Of a DNA stretch of 64,000 nt, positions 36,920 through 45,988 are shown piece by piece. Each line of letters opens with the position of its first letter. The stretch's first letter is position 1. The stretch comes from Halomonas sp. TD01 (GTDB taxonomy: Bacteria > Pseudomonadota > Gammaproteobacteria > Pseudomonadales > Halomonadaceae): contig NZ_OV350343.1 of NCBI RefSeq assembly GCF_923868895.1, forward strand, positions 3,224,001-3,288,000, written 5' to 3'. Below the pieces are notes generated by a model, which did not search any database, had not been told where the DNA came from, and was given only the letters and a program-made list of their open reading frames with translations. Made by a program: the position numbers and the translations under genes.

Positions 36920-37546
36920 ATGGCGCGCAACTATGAGCGTATGGGTATTCGTGATCTGCGAGAGCTGGCGCGTAGCAGTCACCCAGAGCATGACCCGGAA
37001 GCGGCACGCGTGTTTGTGGATCGTGTGCTTGATATGGAAGTAGAGCGCCTGACGTGGCACTGGCATGAAAACACCGGCTTTCAGCCGTTCAGCTCTGCCG
37101 CGACCGTAGGCGAGCAGCCAGGAGGGGGAACCGCTGCCGCTGAGCCGCTGGCGATTGCCTGTGAGCGCGGCTGCCGGATTCATGCTGGCCATGAGTTTGC
37201 GCGAGAGTGGCTAGAAGGCGCTCGCTTACGTCCGCGTGCCCGCTTGGCGGTGCTGATCCGTGCGGCCAAGTTGTACTCGATGCCCACTCAGCAGAAAGCC
37301 CCATGGGCGAAGCCGTATGACTTTATTGCCCAGCACTTGCCCATCTACTCGCGCATGCTTCAAATGGGCTCGCTTACCACTATGGCTGAGTTGACTCAGG
37401 TGGAGGTTGTGCGCGTTACGGAAAAAGAAACCTACCGACGGTGCCGAAACGAACATAAAAGCGTGCCGATTTTTAAGAATGGTCAGGCGCTCAAGGATGC
37501 GGCTAAGCCTGCAAGGGTGGCTTTGTTGATGCTGGCACAGCTTTGA
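36920..37546 (+). CDS. Unknown protein in the position of the late antiterminator
   Basis: 208 residues from ATG 36920 (GAGGTGAGC upstream); ATG 36890, overlapping the previous stop, would add ten residues. Two parts: about 1-55 helical, 75-208 with KAPWAKPYDFIAQHLP, LTQVEVVRVTEKETYRRC and a basic end. It is the last gene before a promoter-terminator pair and the lysis genes, where lambdoid phages encode Q. No Q family match can be seen. Confidence 0.6.
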   Translation: MARNYERMGIRDLRELARSSHPEHDPEAARVFVDRVLDMEVERLTWHWHENTGFQPFSSAATVGEQPGGGTAAAEPLAIACERGCRIHAGHEFAREWLEGARLRPRARLAVLIRAAKLYSMPTQQKAPWAKPYDFIAQHLPIYSRMLQMGSLTTMAELTQVEVVRVTEKETYRRCRNEHKSVPIFKNGQALKDAAKPARVALLMLAQL

Positions 37547-37557
37547 AACACTAGATG

Positions 37558-37586
37558 TTGTATTAACTCCACGGCTGATCTACTAT
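37558..37586 (+). promoter_or_regulatory. Candidate late promoter (pR'-like)
   Basis: TTGTAT, 17 bp, TACTAT between the putative antiterminator and a strong terminator. Matches are moderate; position is the main argument. Confidence 0.4.
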
Positions 37587-37633
37587 GTTTCTAGGCTGGC
37601 GCTCAATGTCGCTAGCCGCCACACATCATGAAG

Positions 37634-37660
37634 CCCTGCCGGTTACCCGGCGGGGTTTTT
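37634..37660 (+). terminator. Strong terminator upstream of the late genes (tR'-like)
   Basis: CCCTGCCGG / CCGGCGGGG stem (one G-T pair), TTAC loop, T5. About 48 bp beyond the candidate late promoter. Confidence 0.85.
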
Positions 37661-37668
37661 GCGTTTCT

Positions 37669-37744
37669 AGCGGCTGTGGACCACTGGCTGGTTGCCGGGC
37701 TCATATCCCGGAGATAGAGGGTTCGATTTCCGCCGCCGCTACCA
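37669..37744 (+). tRNA. Phage tRNA-Met-like gene (anticodon CAT)
   Basis: 76 nt ending in encoded CCA. Acceptor AGCGGC/GCCGCT with position 7:66 mismatched, anticodon stem CCGGG/CCCGG with loop CTCATAT, five-base variable loop, T-stem with one mismatch and T-loop TTCGATT. The D-arm (GACC/GGTT) pairs but needs one extra base before it. Lambdoid phages often carry tRNAs just here, ahead of lysis genes. It may be degraded or unusual; Met or Ile (if C34 is lysidinylated) are possible. Confidence 0.55.
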
Positions 37745-37811
37745 TTTCATGCGTTGCCGCCTGGGCTTCGCTTTGCCCCTTCGTGCGGGGCCTTTTCTCC
37801 CTGAGGTTGCC

Positions 37812-38342
37812 ATGTCTGCTCACTCGCCTGCCCATTGGTATGACGAGGCGGAACTGCTGCGCGTGGAGCCAGCACCGCCCAAAGACACGCGAGCGGGTAA
37901 CGTGGCCGCGTTCCTGGACATGCTTGCCTATGCCGAGGGTACGCCGCGCTTCGGTTATGAGGATGGTTATGATGTGATTGTCGGCGGTCAGACGTTCGAC
38001 AGTTACGACGATCACCCACGCGTTATGGTGTGGCTGCCTGCGTACAAGATCCATTCCAGTGCGGCGGGCCGTTATCAGTTCCTCTTGCGCACATGGGACG
38101 ATCTGGCAGACCGTTTCAACTTGCCCGACTTCACTCCAGCCAGCCAAGACTTGGCGGCGGTGCACCTGATTCGCCAATGCAAGGCGCTTTCCCTTATCCA
38201 TGATGGCCGCATTCGTGAGGCCATTTACGCATGCCGCCGTATCTGGGCGAGCCTGCCGGGTGCTGGCTATGGCCAGCGTGAGCTAGCCACCGATGAGCTG
38301 CTGCGCGTCTATGAGACGGTTGGCGGTATTTCCATCGACTAA
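37812..38342 (+). CDS. R: Endolysin, lambda R-type lytic transglycosylase (GH104)
   Basis: 176 residues. Matches lambda R closely in AAFLDMLAYAEGT (catalytic Glu), YDVIVGGQTFDSYDDHPRV, AAGRYQFLLRTWDDLAD, FTPASQDLAAVHLI and IWASLPGAGYGQ. No signal peptide, so release depends on the holin encoded next. The start at 37812 has GAGG upstream and removes an unrelated 40-codon extension that runs through the tRNA. Confidence 0.95.
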   Translation: MSAHSPAHWYDEAELLRVEPAPPKDTRAGNVAAFLDMLAYAEGTPRFGYEDGYDVIVGGQTFDSYDDHPRVMVWLPAYKIHSSAAGRYQFLLRTWDDLADRFNLPDFTPASQDLAAVHLIRQCKALSLIHDGRIREAIYACRRIWASLPGAGYGQRELATDELLRVYETVGGISID

Positions 38343-38370
38343 CTGACGAGGCCCGCCCGAGAGGTGCGCC

Positions 38371-38733
38371 ATGAAAAAACGAACCAAAGAGAAACGCACC
38401 ATGCCAAACCGCGACCCGAATAACTGGCAGTGGCTGGTGAACATGATCCCCTGGATGCTCTTAAGCGCTGCCACGTTCACAGTGGGGTTTATCACCGCGT
38501 TACATAACGGCGGCCCTTGGACTAAGGCGTTTATGAGCGCCACCGTGGGCACCATCCTGTCGCTCTCGCTGTACCCGGTGTTCCTCTGGGTCTCTGCCTA
38601 CTACGGCCTACCTGAAGAGGTGGCGTTTGCTCCCTGCGTGTTTTTAGCCATCATGGGTGTGGAGTGGGTGCGTAACAAAGCCGACGGCATCTATGATGTG
38701 TTGCTGGCGTTTGTGACGAAGTGGCTCAAATGA
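38371..38733 (+). CDS. Holin
   Basis: 120 residues with three hydrophobic segments (about 22-45, 50-75, 83-102) and a short basic end, the lambda-family holin layout. There are two ATGs, 38371 and 38401. The ten residues between them (KKRTKEKRT) are strongly basic, recalling dual-start holins in which the longer form is an antiholin. GAGAGG precedes the first start. Confidence 0.75.
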   Translation: MKKRTKEKRTMPNRDPNNWQWLVNMIPWMLLSAATFTVGFITALHNGGPWTKAFMSATVGTILSLSLYPVFLWVSAYYGLPEEVAFAPCVFLAIMGVEWVRNKADGIYDVLLAFVTKWLK

Positions 38734-39146
38734 TTGCCGCGTTCAAGAGCAAGGCAATGGGCTGGGCACTGGGTGGCCTAGCGCTTGTGAGCGCCTACCT
38801 CTACTGGCAGCACATCACTACCCAGCGAGACGCCTACCAATCCGAAGTCGAGCGCCAGAGCGCCCGCGCTGAGATCCTGCAAGAGCACCAGCAGTGGCAG
38901 CGCCAGCAGATTGAAACCCTAAACGACGCGCTAGCAGAGCGAGATCGAGCGTTAACTATCATCGCTGACGACATGCGCGCCAGCACGGCAGCGCTGGAAC
39001 GACTGGGAGATACAGATGCTGAAGCGCGCGAGTGGCTGTATAGCGATCTGCCTGCTGGCATTACTGACTGGGTGCGCGAGGTCCAGCAGCCCAGCGCCAG
39101 TGATGGCGTGCGACTGCCCAACGGTGCCCGCGCACCTGACGAGTGA
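38730..39146 (+). CDS. Rz: i-spanin (Rz)
   Basis: 138 residues with an N-terminal signal anchor (MGWALGGLALVSAYLYW) and a periplasmic coiled coil (about 30-90). ATGA overlap with the holin. Together with the embedded Rz1 it fuses inner and outer membranes in the last lysis step. Confidence 0.85.
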   Translation: MIAAFKSKAMGWALGGLALVSAYLYWQHITTQRDAYQSEVERQSARAEILQEHQQWQRQQIETLNDALAERDRALTIIADDMRASTAALERLGDTDAEAREWLYSDLPAGITDWVREVQQPSASDGVRLPNGARAPDE

Positions 39147-39288
39147 GCTGCCCGCGCCTGAGCGCTTGCTATCAAACCAGCGGGGGTTATTGCTGCTGCT
39201 GGCTGAGTATGAGGCACTGAGGCGTCGCTTCAATGCAGATCGGGCTGTGGTGGTAGAGATCATGGTGCGCGGGGCCGGGGAGGATTAG
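39016..39288 (+). CDS. Rz1: o-spanin lipoprotein (Rz1), embedded in Rz
   Basis: 90 residues in the +1 frame, overlapping Rz by 131 bp. The signal CIAICLLALLTGC ends in a lipobox cysteine followed by a Ser/Pro-rich start (ARSSSPAP), as expected for an outer-membrane lipoprotein. Confidence 0.85.
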   Translation: MLKRASGCIAICLLALLTGCARSSSPAPVMACDCPTVPAHLTSELPAPERLLSNQRGLLLLLAEYEALRRRFNADRAVVVEIMVRGAGED

Positions 39289-39644
39289 CGGGGCCAGTTA
39301 TCTGAAGGCGGTGGCGCACTAGGCACATCGCCACGGCGCTTGAGCTTCTGAGCACCTACGGGGGTGCCTTGCTTTTCAGTGACCACCGGGGGCTGTTGCT
39401 CCGAAACGCCAGTGGCGTCTGCTTTTTGTCGATCATTCATTTCTATTTGGGCAGCAGCGCCACGAAGTGTTATTGACGCGCCTACTACCGACCCAAGTGC
39501 CATCACGAAAAAGAAAATCCAGACGGGGATGTAAACCCACATCGGATAGCTCCAACTCCAGATTGCGCCGAATAGCCATGTTGGCCCAGACGCGAAGATG
39601 GAAGAGAAAATAAATTGCCAAGGTTTGAATGGTGATTCGTTCAT
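39285..39644 (-). CDS. Membrane protein on the opposite strand (candidate moron)
   Basis: 119 residues from ATG 39644 (ACAGG seven bases upstream); 39650 is an alternative. Two membrane helices (FIFSSIFASGPTWLFGAIW; YIPVWIFFFVMALGSVVGAS) and a Pro/Gln/Lys-rich cytoplasmic tail. It is read against the late operon between lysis and packaging, the layout of a lysogenic-conversion gene such as superinfection exclusion. Ends 4 bp inside Rz1. Confidence 0.6.
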   Translation of the reverse strand: MNESPFKPWQFIFSSIFASGPTWLFGAIWSWSYPMWVYIPVWIFFFVMALGSVVGASITLRGAAAQIEMNDRQKADATGVSEQQPPVVTEKQGTPVGAQKLKRRGDVPSAPPPSDNWPR

Positions 39645-39871
39645 ATACATGCCTGTTGATGCGCGGAACTTACAGCGTAACAGAAAAAAACGCGGGTCCT
39701 TCTGGCCGCCAAAAGACGCGCCACGGGGGCGCAGACTCCCGGAACTCGGCAAATTTTCGGGGTTTCATGGTCGTCAGCAGCACCTAGCTTTTACCCGCGT
39801 GGTTGCTGCGTTTAGCGGTGCCGATGCTGCCGAAACCAATATAGGTACAGTGCCGATAGGATGATAACCGT

Positions 39872-40372
39872 GTGGCTGAGATCAATCGCCTGGAAGAGGC
39901 CTACAACTGGAACATCACCAGACTGGCCGATGCGTTTGGTCTACACCGCGATACGGTGCGCAAACGGCTGAAAGAGGCGGGCGTGGTGCCCGCTGGTTCA
40001 CGCAACAACGCGAATATCTACGCTCTAAAAGATGCAGGCCCAGCGCTGTTCAGTGAGTCCCGCCCAGGCACTGCCGCTAATCCAGATGATTACCACCCCA
40101 GTGACCGCAAAGATTGGTATGCGTCCGAAATTTCACGCGTAAAGCTTGAGAAGGAAATGCGCCTGTTGGTACCGGTTGAAGAAGCGCACCGGGAAATGTC
40201 GCGCTTGGCTAAAGCGGTGGCCAGTGGGCTGGATAGCCTCGCCGATATGCTTGAGCGTGATGCGGGCTTGCCACCAGAGGCGATTGAGATGGTAGAAAAA
40301 ACCACTGACAACCTGCGCGAGCAGATGTATCACGTCATTGTGAGCGACGACGAAGGTGAGGGCGATGAGTAG
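39872..40372 (+). CDS. Terminase small subunit
   Basis: 166 residues. N-terminal HTH (NITRLADAFGLHRDTVRKRLKE) for DNA recognition, then a long helical part to contact the large subunit; acidic C-terminus. GTG start with AGGAT upstream. Layout of the Nu1/DUF1441 type used with GpA-family large subunits. Confidence 0.88.
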   Translation: MAEINRLEEAYNWNITRLADAFGLHRDTVRKRLKEAGVVPAGSRNNANIYALKDAGPALFSESRPGTAANPDDYHPSDRKDWYASEISRVKLEKEMRLLVPVEEAHREMSRLAKAVASGLDSLADMLERDAGLPPEAIEMVEKTTDNLREQMYHVIVSDDEGEGDE

Positions 40373-42434
40373 TTTAGCCAGTGCTGCCGCTATTCGTCGT
40401 GACGTTGCCGAGCTGATCCGCCCACCACGCCGTATTCGCGCAAGCCAAGCCGCTGCCGAAAAGATGAAGGTAGTCGATGGCGCGGGCACCGTGATGGATT
40501 GGTCGCCAGAAGCCACGCCCTACATGGTAGAGCCGCTTGATTGCATGGGCAGCCGCTTATATGACGCGGTGATCTTCGTGGGCCCTGCGCGTACAGGTAA
40601 GACCAACGCACTGATTGATGGCTATGTGGCCTATAAAATCTCGTGCGACCCCGGCGATGGGCTGATCGTTCAGATCTCCGAAGAGAAGGCGAGGGAGTTC
40701 AGCAAAAAGCGCATTGACAGAATGCTGCAAAACTCGCCGAAATTAGCAAAACGACTTAGCCCGCGCGGTCACGACAATAACGTTCACGATAAAACCTTTC
40801 GGGCTGGCAATTATTTAGGCATCAAGTGGCCGTCGAAGAACGTGCTGGCCTCATCTGATTACCAGTTTGTACTGATTACCGACTATGACCGCTTAGACGA
40901 AAACATCGACGGAGAGGGTCATGCTTTCACGCTAGCCAGCAAACGAACTCAAACGTTTGGCTCTACCGGTATGACCCTGGCTGAGTCCTCGCCGGGCCGC
41001 GAAGTAGTCGACCCTGATTGGGAGCGCCCGGCGGACTGCCCGCATATGGCGCCACCTACTACCGGTATTCTGGACTTGTTTAACCAGGGTGACCGCCGAC
41101 TTTGGTACTGGCAGTGCCCTGAGTCAGTCTGTCAACGGTGGTTCACACCCACGATGGATCACTTTATTCAGTCGTCAAAGCGCGTGGCGTGCCCGCATTG
41201 CGGTAGTGAAATCGATCCCAAGTCAAAGCGAGCGCTTAACTTGACGGGTCGCTGGGTGCCGGAAGGAATGCAGTTATCGCATGACGGAGAGCTAACCGGT
41301 ACGCGCCGTCCGGTGCGTATTGCTTCTTTTTGGATGGAAGGCCCCGCCGCCGCATTCCAGAGCTGGCTCAGCTTGGCGGAAAAGCTGGCTCGCGCTGAAG
41401 AAACATTCGAGCAAAGTGGTAGCCAGGAAACGCTCAAGACTGTCATCAACACCGACTGGGGCAGGCCGTACCTGCACCGGCGTGCCGAAGTGCAGCGCTC
41501 CAGCCAGCAACTAATGGACCGTGCCGAGCAAACGGAGCGGCGTACTGTTCCCCCGGGCGTGCGCTTCTTAACCGCCACGGTGGACGTGCAGGGCGGCAAA
41601 GAGCGCCGCTTTGTGGTGCAGGTTCACGGCTGGGGTGCCCATCGTGAAATGTGGGTGGTCGACCGCTTTAATATCAAAGACGACCGAGGTCCGAAAGGCG
41701 ACGAACCACCCCGGCAGATCAGCCCAGCCACACAGCCAGAAGACTGGGATTTACTGACCCGCGACGTACTCAATCGCAGCTACCGTCTTGCCGACGGTAG
41801 CGGGCGCAGAATGCCGATACTCGCAGCGGGGGTAGATACAGGCGGGGAGGGCGATGGCGTGGAATCGGTTACCTCTCAGGCCTATGAATGGTTTCGGCGG
41901 CTACGCAAAGACGGCCTGCAAAGCCGAGCCTTTCTTTTCAAAGGCGGCAGTTCCAAAACCACCAACCGTATTCGCAAGACGTGGCCGGACAACACCGGCC
42001 GTAAAAACCGCAAAAGCAAAGCCCGTGGTGATGTGCCGCTTTATATTCTCGGTACCGACCTGCTGAAAGACGCAGTCGCCGCGATGATGGACCGTAACAA
42101 CCCCGGCGCTGGCTACATGCACATACCCGCATGGCTAGGCCGTTGGTGGTATGACGAGCTCACCTATGAAGTGCGTGACCCCGCCACCGGCAAATGGTCA
42201 CGCCCCGGCAAGCGACCCAACGAAGCCTTTGATTTGTGCGTTTACAACCTGGCGCTGTTCGTCCTGCTCAAATGTGAAGTAATCCAGTGGGATGCGCCGC
42301 CGCCGTGGGCTGCGCCGTGGGACGAGAACCCGCTAATCATCGACCCTAACTCAGATGGCGCACCGTTAGCGCCCACTCAAAAACAGCGACAGCCACAATC
42401 GCGCAAGCGTCGCGTTGCCAAACCCCGAATCTAG
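40365..42434 (+). CDS. A: Terminase large subunit, lambda GpA family
   Basis: 689 residues. ATPase Walker A VGPARTGKTNALIDG near residues 72-86, Walker B region FVLITDYDRLDE, zinc-like CPESVCQ...CPHCGSEI, and nuclease domain with AGVDTGGEGDGVES (Asp). Packages the genome from cohesive ends in lambda-like phages, so cos rather than pac packaging is likely. Start 40365 overlaps the small subunit by 8 bp. Confidence 0.95.
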   Translation: MSSLASAAAIRRDVAELIRPPRRIRASQAAAEKMKVVDGAGTVMDWSPEATPYMVEPLDCMGSRLYDAVIFVGPARTGKTNALIDGYVAYKISCDPGDGLIVQISEEKAREFSKKRIDRMLQNSPKLAKRLSPRGHDNNVHDKTFRAGNYLGIKWPSKNVLASSDYQFVLITDYDRLDENIDGEGHAFTLASKRTQTFGSTGMTLAESSPGREVVDPDWERPADCPHMAPPTTGILDLFNQGDRRLWYWQCPESVCQRWFTPTMDHFIQSSKRVACPHCGSEIDPKSKRALNLTGRWVPEGMQLSHDGELTGTRRPVRIASFWMEGPAAAFQSWLSLAEKLARAEETFEQSGSQETLKTVINTDWGRPYLHRRAEVQRSSQQLMDRAEQTERRTVPPGVRFLTATVDVQGGKERRFVVQVHGWGAHREMWVVDRFNIKDDRGPKGDEPPRQISPATQPEDWDLLTRDVLNRSYRLADGSGRRMPILAAGVDTGGEGDGVESVTSQAYEWFRRLRKDGLQSRAFLFKGGSSKTTNRIRKTWPDNTGRKNRKSKARGDVPLYILGTDLLKDAVAAMMDRNNPGAGYMHIPAWLGRWWYDELTYEVRDPATGKWSRPGKRPNEAFDLCVYNLALFVLLKCEVIQWDAPPPWAAPWDENPLIIDPNSDGAPLAPTQKQRQPQSRKRRVAKPRI

Positions 42435-42442
42435 GAGCACCC

Positions 42443-42664
42443 ATGGCCTACACAGCCGAACAGCTCGCCCAGGTGCGTCAGGCCATTGTGGATCTCGGTA
42501 CCGGCGCTCGCGTCACCCGCATCACGCACAACGGGCGCACCGTCCAGTACGGCGAGGTCGATCTACCCAAGCTGCGCGCCCTAGAGCGCACCATCGCCAG
42601 CGGCTTGCAGACTAACACCCGCCGAACCCGCACCCGCTACGCCTTTACCAATAAAGGGCTTTGA
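42443..42664 (+). CDS. W: Head-tail joining protein gpW
   Basis: 73 residues, two-helix/hairpin gpW: AEQLAQVRQAIVDLGTGARV, VQYGEVDLPKLRALERTI. Sits between terminase and portal as in lambda. Confidence 0.92.
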   Translation: MAYTAEQLAQVRQAIVDLGTGARVTRITHNGRTVQYGEVDLPKLRALERTIASGLQTNTRRTRTRYAFTNKGL

Positions 42665-42665
42665 T

Positions 42666-44144
42666 ATGAGCGTGACTACCAAGCCTCGACTCCGCTACCG
42701 AGGCAACGACCTGGTGCGCGCTCAATATGAAGGCGCAAGCACCAAGCGCCGCATGGCGGGAAAAGGCACCACCGTCACCGGCCCAAACGGACCCATTGAA
42801 CGTAGCTTGCCCCTGCTGGTGGCCCGCAGTCATAACGCCATTCGCAACAATGCCTATGCCGCCAGTGCTAAAGAAAAATACATGTCTAATCTGGTCGGCA
42901 CCGGTATTAAGCCGCAGTGGGGCAACGCGACCATTCAGGCGCTTTGGGATCGCTGGGTTGGCGAGTGTGATGCTGATGGCGTCGATAATTTTTACGGCCT
43001 GCAATCCATGGCGATTGGCAGCCAGTTTGAAGCCGGTGAAGCGCTGGCGCGGATACGCTACCGCCGCCCGAGTGACGGGTTGAGTGTGCCAATGCAGATC
43101 CAGGTGATCGAGCCTGAACACCTCGACCCCAGCTTTTCCCGCGCTTTTGGCGGGCGACTGATCAAGATGGGCATTGAGTTCAATGGCATCGGCCAGCGTG
43201 CCGCCTACCACCTATGGCGCTTTCACCCACACGAAAAACTGACCAGCGAGATCAACACCCGTGTGGCAGTGCCCGCGGATAACGTCATTCATATGTATCG
43301 CCGGGGTCGGCCCGGCCAGTTGCGCGGCGTGCCCGAGCTGACCAGCGTCATTATCCGACTTTATGAAATAGACGAAATGCAGGACGCCACGCTGGCGCGG
43401 CAAAAACTGGCCCAACTGTTTGGCGTTTTCGTGAACCGCAAGACAGCCCATGACCCAGAAGACGATGGCCCTAGCTTTGGCAGTCTAGTCAGCATGCCGG
43501 GAGACGTTGAGCCGCTTGATGAGTTCACGCCGGGCGGCATCCACTACCTGGAAGACGACGAAGAGGTGTCTTTCTCGAACCCGCCAGACATCCAAAGCCA
43601 ATATACCGAATGGCTGCGCACCGAACTCTTAGCGGTAGCCGCTGGCGCGGGCATTACCTACGAACAGCTGACCGGCGACCTTAAGGGCGTCAATTACTCA
43701 TCCATTCGCGCCGGCCTGCTGGAATTCCGCCGGCGTGCCGAAGCGCTGCAAGCGCAGTTGATCGTGCACCAGTGGTGCCGCCGCATCGCCGCCAAATGGC
43801 TTGATGTGGCCGTCACTAGCGGTGCGCTTAGCCTGCCTGATTACTGGCGCAACCGCTCGGCTCACTTAGCCATCGACTGGATAGCGCCCAAGTGGGCATG
43901 GGTCGATCCCCTTAAAGAAAGCATCGCCGACCTGCTTGAAGTGCGCGCCGGGTTTAAGCCACGCAGCGAGGCAGCGGGCGAACGCGGATGGTCACTTGAA
44001 CTGCTTGACGCTGAAATCGACAAAGGCCACCAGAGCGCCGACCGCTACGGCCTACTGCTCGACTCCGACCCACGCCACATGGCCAAAAACGGCTCCCTAC
44101 ATGCGGCGCTTCAAGCGCTGGCAGCTACCGAGGAAGAGGACTGA
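42666..44144 (+). CDS. B: Portal protein, lambda gpB family
   Basis: 492 residues. Starts with the KPRLRYRGNDLVRAQYEGA-type N-terminus and has QIQVIEPEHLDP, GIEFNGIGQRAAYHLWRFHP and YEQLTGDLKGVNYSSIRAGL, all typical. Forms the dodecameric DNA channel at one capsid vertex. Confidence 0.95.
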   Translation: MSVTTKPRLRYRGNDLVRAQYEGASTKRRMAGKGTTVTGPNGPIERSLPLLVARSHNAIRNNAYAASAKEKYMSNLVGTGIKPQWGNATIQALWDRWVGECDADGVDNFYGLQSMAIGSQFEAGEALARIRYRRPSDGLSVPMQIQVIEPEHLDPSFSRAFGGRLIKMGIEFNGIGQRAAYHLWRFHPHEKLTSEINTRVAVPADNVIHMYRRGRPGQLRGVPELTSVIIRLYEIDEMQDATLARQKLAQLFGVFVNRKTAHDPEDDGPSFGSLVSMPGDVEPLDEFTPGGIHYLEDDEEVSFSNPPDIQSQYTEWLRTELLAVAAGAGITYEQLTGDLKGVNYSSIRAGLLEFRRRAEALQAQLIVHQWCRRIAAKWLDVAVTSGALSLPDYWRNRSAHLAIDWIAPKWAWVDPLKESIADLLEVRAGFKPRSEAAGERGWSLELLDAEIDKGHQSADRYGLLLDSDPRHMAKNGSLHAALQALAATEEED

Positions 44145-44147
44145 CCG

Positions 44148-44345
44148 ATGCCATCACCAATTATTAAGTATTTTGCCTACAGCCACTTACCTGAGCGCTT
44201 GCAAAAAGTGAGTCGCCCAATTGGCGAGCTCGCTGAACAGGTGGATACAAATCTCCCAGATTGTGCGGAGAAAGCAGTGGGGCTGCGAAAGCTTCTCGAA
44301 GCGAAAGACGCGCTAGTGCGTGCCCAGCTTGAATCCAAGGAGTAA
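44148..44345 (+). CDS. Small conserved-type phage protein after portal
   Basis: 65 residues: IIKYFAYSHLPERLQKVSRP then helical QVDTNLPDCAEKAVGLRKLL. Similar small proteins recur near portal or tail genes; role unknown. Confidence 0.7.
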   Translation: MPSPIIKYFAYSHLPERLQKVSRPIGELAEQVDTNLPDCAEKAVGLRKLLEAKDALVRAQLESKE

Positions 44346-44349
44346 CTCT

Positions 44350-45516
44350 ATGTCCTGGTTTAAAGCAAAAGCCTTGGCGGATAACCCGCGCAAGGCTCAC
44401 GTTGTTATCGACAAGCCCATTGGCAGCGACTGGGCGCCCGACTGGATCGCTGACTTCACCGGCGAAAAGGCGGCCCGTGAGTTTATCGCCGAAGTCGACG
44501 CCCTTGGCGAGTTGGATGAAATCACCGTTGAGATCAACAGCCCCGGCGGGGATGTGGCCAGCGGCGTTCGCATCATGAACTACCTGAAGAACCACCAAGC
44601 CACGATCCATATTCGTGTGACTGGTATGGCGGCGAGCATCGCCACGGTGATCATGATGGCCGGTGATACCCGGACTATGGGCGTCGGGACTACCATTATG
44701 ACGCACCGCGCAAGCTCGCTGATGGTCGGCTTCTTCAACGCCAAGGAAATGGAAGAGACGGCGCGAAACCTCTCCAAGTTTGACGATGCCCTGGTAGACG
44801 CTTACGCGATGGCCACGGGCAAGACGGCAGATGAGATTAACGGCCTGCTCGATCAGGGCGACACCATTATGGGTGCCGACGAAGCCATAGAGTGGGGCTT
44901 TGCAACCGACAAAGACGCCAAGCTTGCCGCTGTGGCCAGTGCAGATATTGCCCCTTATCTGCGTCAGCTCAAGCAAGAAGGCGAGTTGGTCAACATGCGC
45001 GCCCAGATCGCTGGGCAGCAGGGCAACCAAACTATGACCGCCGCCGATGCGCTGGCGCTTGCTTTCGACCTAACTCCCGAAGAAGCCGAAGCCCAAGCGG
45101 CTGATCTGGGCGATCAGATTATCGCGCTGCGTAATAGTGCTGAGCCTAAAGATGACTTTCAGGCCTATCAGGCGGTGATGGCCATTAAACAGAGCCACCC
45201 CGATGTGATTGCAGGTATTGAGGCGAAGGCACGTGAAGGGGCGCTGAGCAGCGAAGCTGTATTGGAGATCGTGGATAAAGAACGCACCCGCATTACTGCT
45301 ATCGTCAAAGCCTGCCAGACCACCGGGCAAAACCAGCTACTCGAAAAACTGGTTACCAACGGTATGGATGACCAGCAAGCCAGCGAATACATCTACGACG
45401 TAGCCGCTGCCCACGGTAACCAGCACAGCATTCATAACAGTCACTCGCCCGAAGGCGGGCAAAAAGCGGGAATTGACTACGCCAAGATATACGCCCGCCA
45501 GAACCGCACCGCTTAA
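44350..45516 (+). CDS. Head maturation protease (ClpP-type) with scaffold-like C-terminus
   Basis: 388 residues. Residues 15-200 are ClpP-like: EINSPGGDVASGVRI, catalytic Ser96 in TGMAASIATV and His119 in TIMTHRAS. Residues about 220-388 are helical and Glu/Gln-rich, and could act as the scaffold as in protease-scaffold fusions (compare lambda C/Nu3). An internal start would give scaffold alone. Confidence 0.9.
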   Translation: MSWFKAKALADNPRKAHVVIDKPIGSDWAPDWIADFTGEKAAREFIAEVDALGELDEITVEINSPGGDVASGVRIMNYLKNHQATIHIRVTGMAASIATVIMMAGDTRTMGVGTTIMTHRASSLMVGFFNAKEMEETARNLSKFDDALVDAYAMATGKTADEINGLLDQGDTIMGADEAIEWGFATDKDAKLAAVASADIAPYLRQLKQEGELVNMRAQIAGQQGNQTMTAADALALAFDLTPEEAEAQAADLGDQIIALRNSAEPKDDFQAYQAVMAIKQSHPDVIAGIEAKAREGALSSEAVLEIVDKERTRITAIVKACQTTGQNQLLEKLVTNGMDDQQASEYIYDVAAAHGNQHSIHNSHSPEGGQKAGIDYAKIYARQNRTA

Positions 45517-45563
45517 CCCCGCGCCTTCGCGCACATCAACCAGCCATTAAAGGAGATTACCTC

Positions 45564-45923
45564 ATGGCGACCCATACCGAGCCACGCCACACCGGCGAGC
45601 ACATCGTATCTGAGGCCAGCGGCGCTCGCTCTCGTGAGCAAGGCATCTTGGCCGCAGGCAATCTACCCGCTGGCGCTGTGCTGGCGCTGAATGGCGCGGG
45701 CAATTACGTACCGTTGGCACCCGCTGCCAGCGACGGTACCGAAAATGCCAAGGCTGTTCTTTACGCCGCCACCGACGCTAGCGAAGCCCCAGCGCCCTGT
45801 ACCGTGCATGTGCGCGCCTGTGAGGTGGAAGAAGCCGCCCTTGGCTTGCCGGATGACATTACCGAAGGCCAAACCACTGCGGCATTTAACGACCTGATTG
45901 GCGTCGGCATTATCCCGCGTTAA
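45564..45923 (+). CDS. D: Capsid decoration protein, gpD family
   Basis: 119 residues. Contains SREQGILAAGNLPAGAVLAL, AKAVLYAATDASEAPAPCTV, VRACEVEEAALGLP, matching lambda-D-type decoration proteins that lock expanded capsids. AAAGGAGA upstream. Confidence 0.9.
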   Translation: MATHTEPRHTGEHIVSEASGARSREQGILAAGNLPAGAVLALNGAGNYVPLAPAASDGTENAKAVLYAATDASEAPAPCTVHVRACEVEEAALGLPDDITEGQTTAAFNDLIGVGIIPR

Positions 45924-45988
45924 CCCCGCTGACTGCCCAGGCAGGGCAGCGGCAACCTTATTGATCACTTAATAGAGAGAGGCTAACC

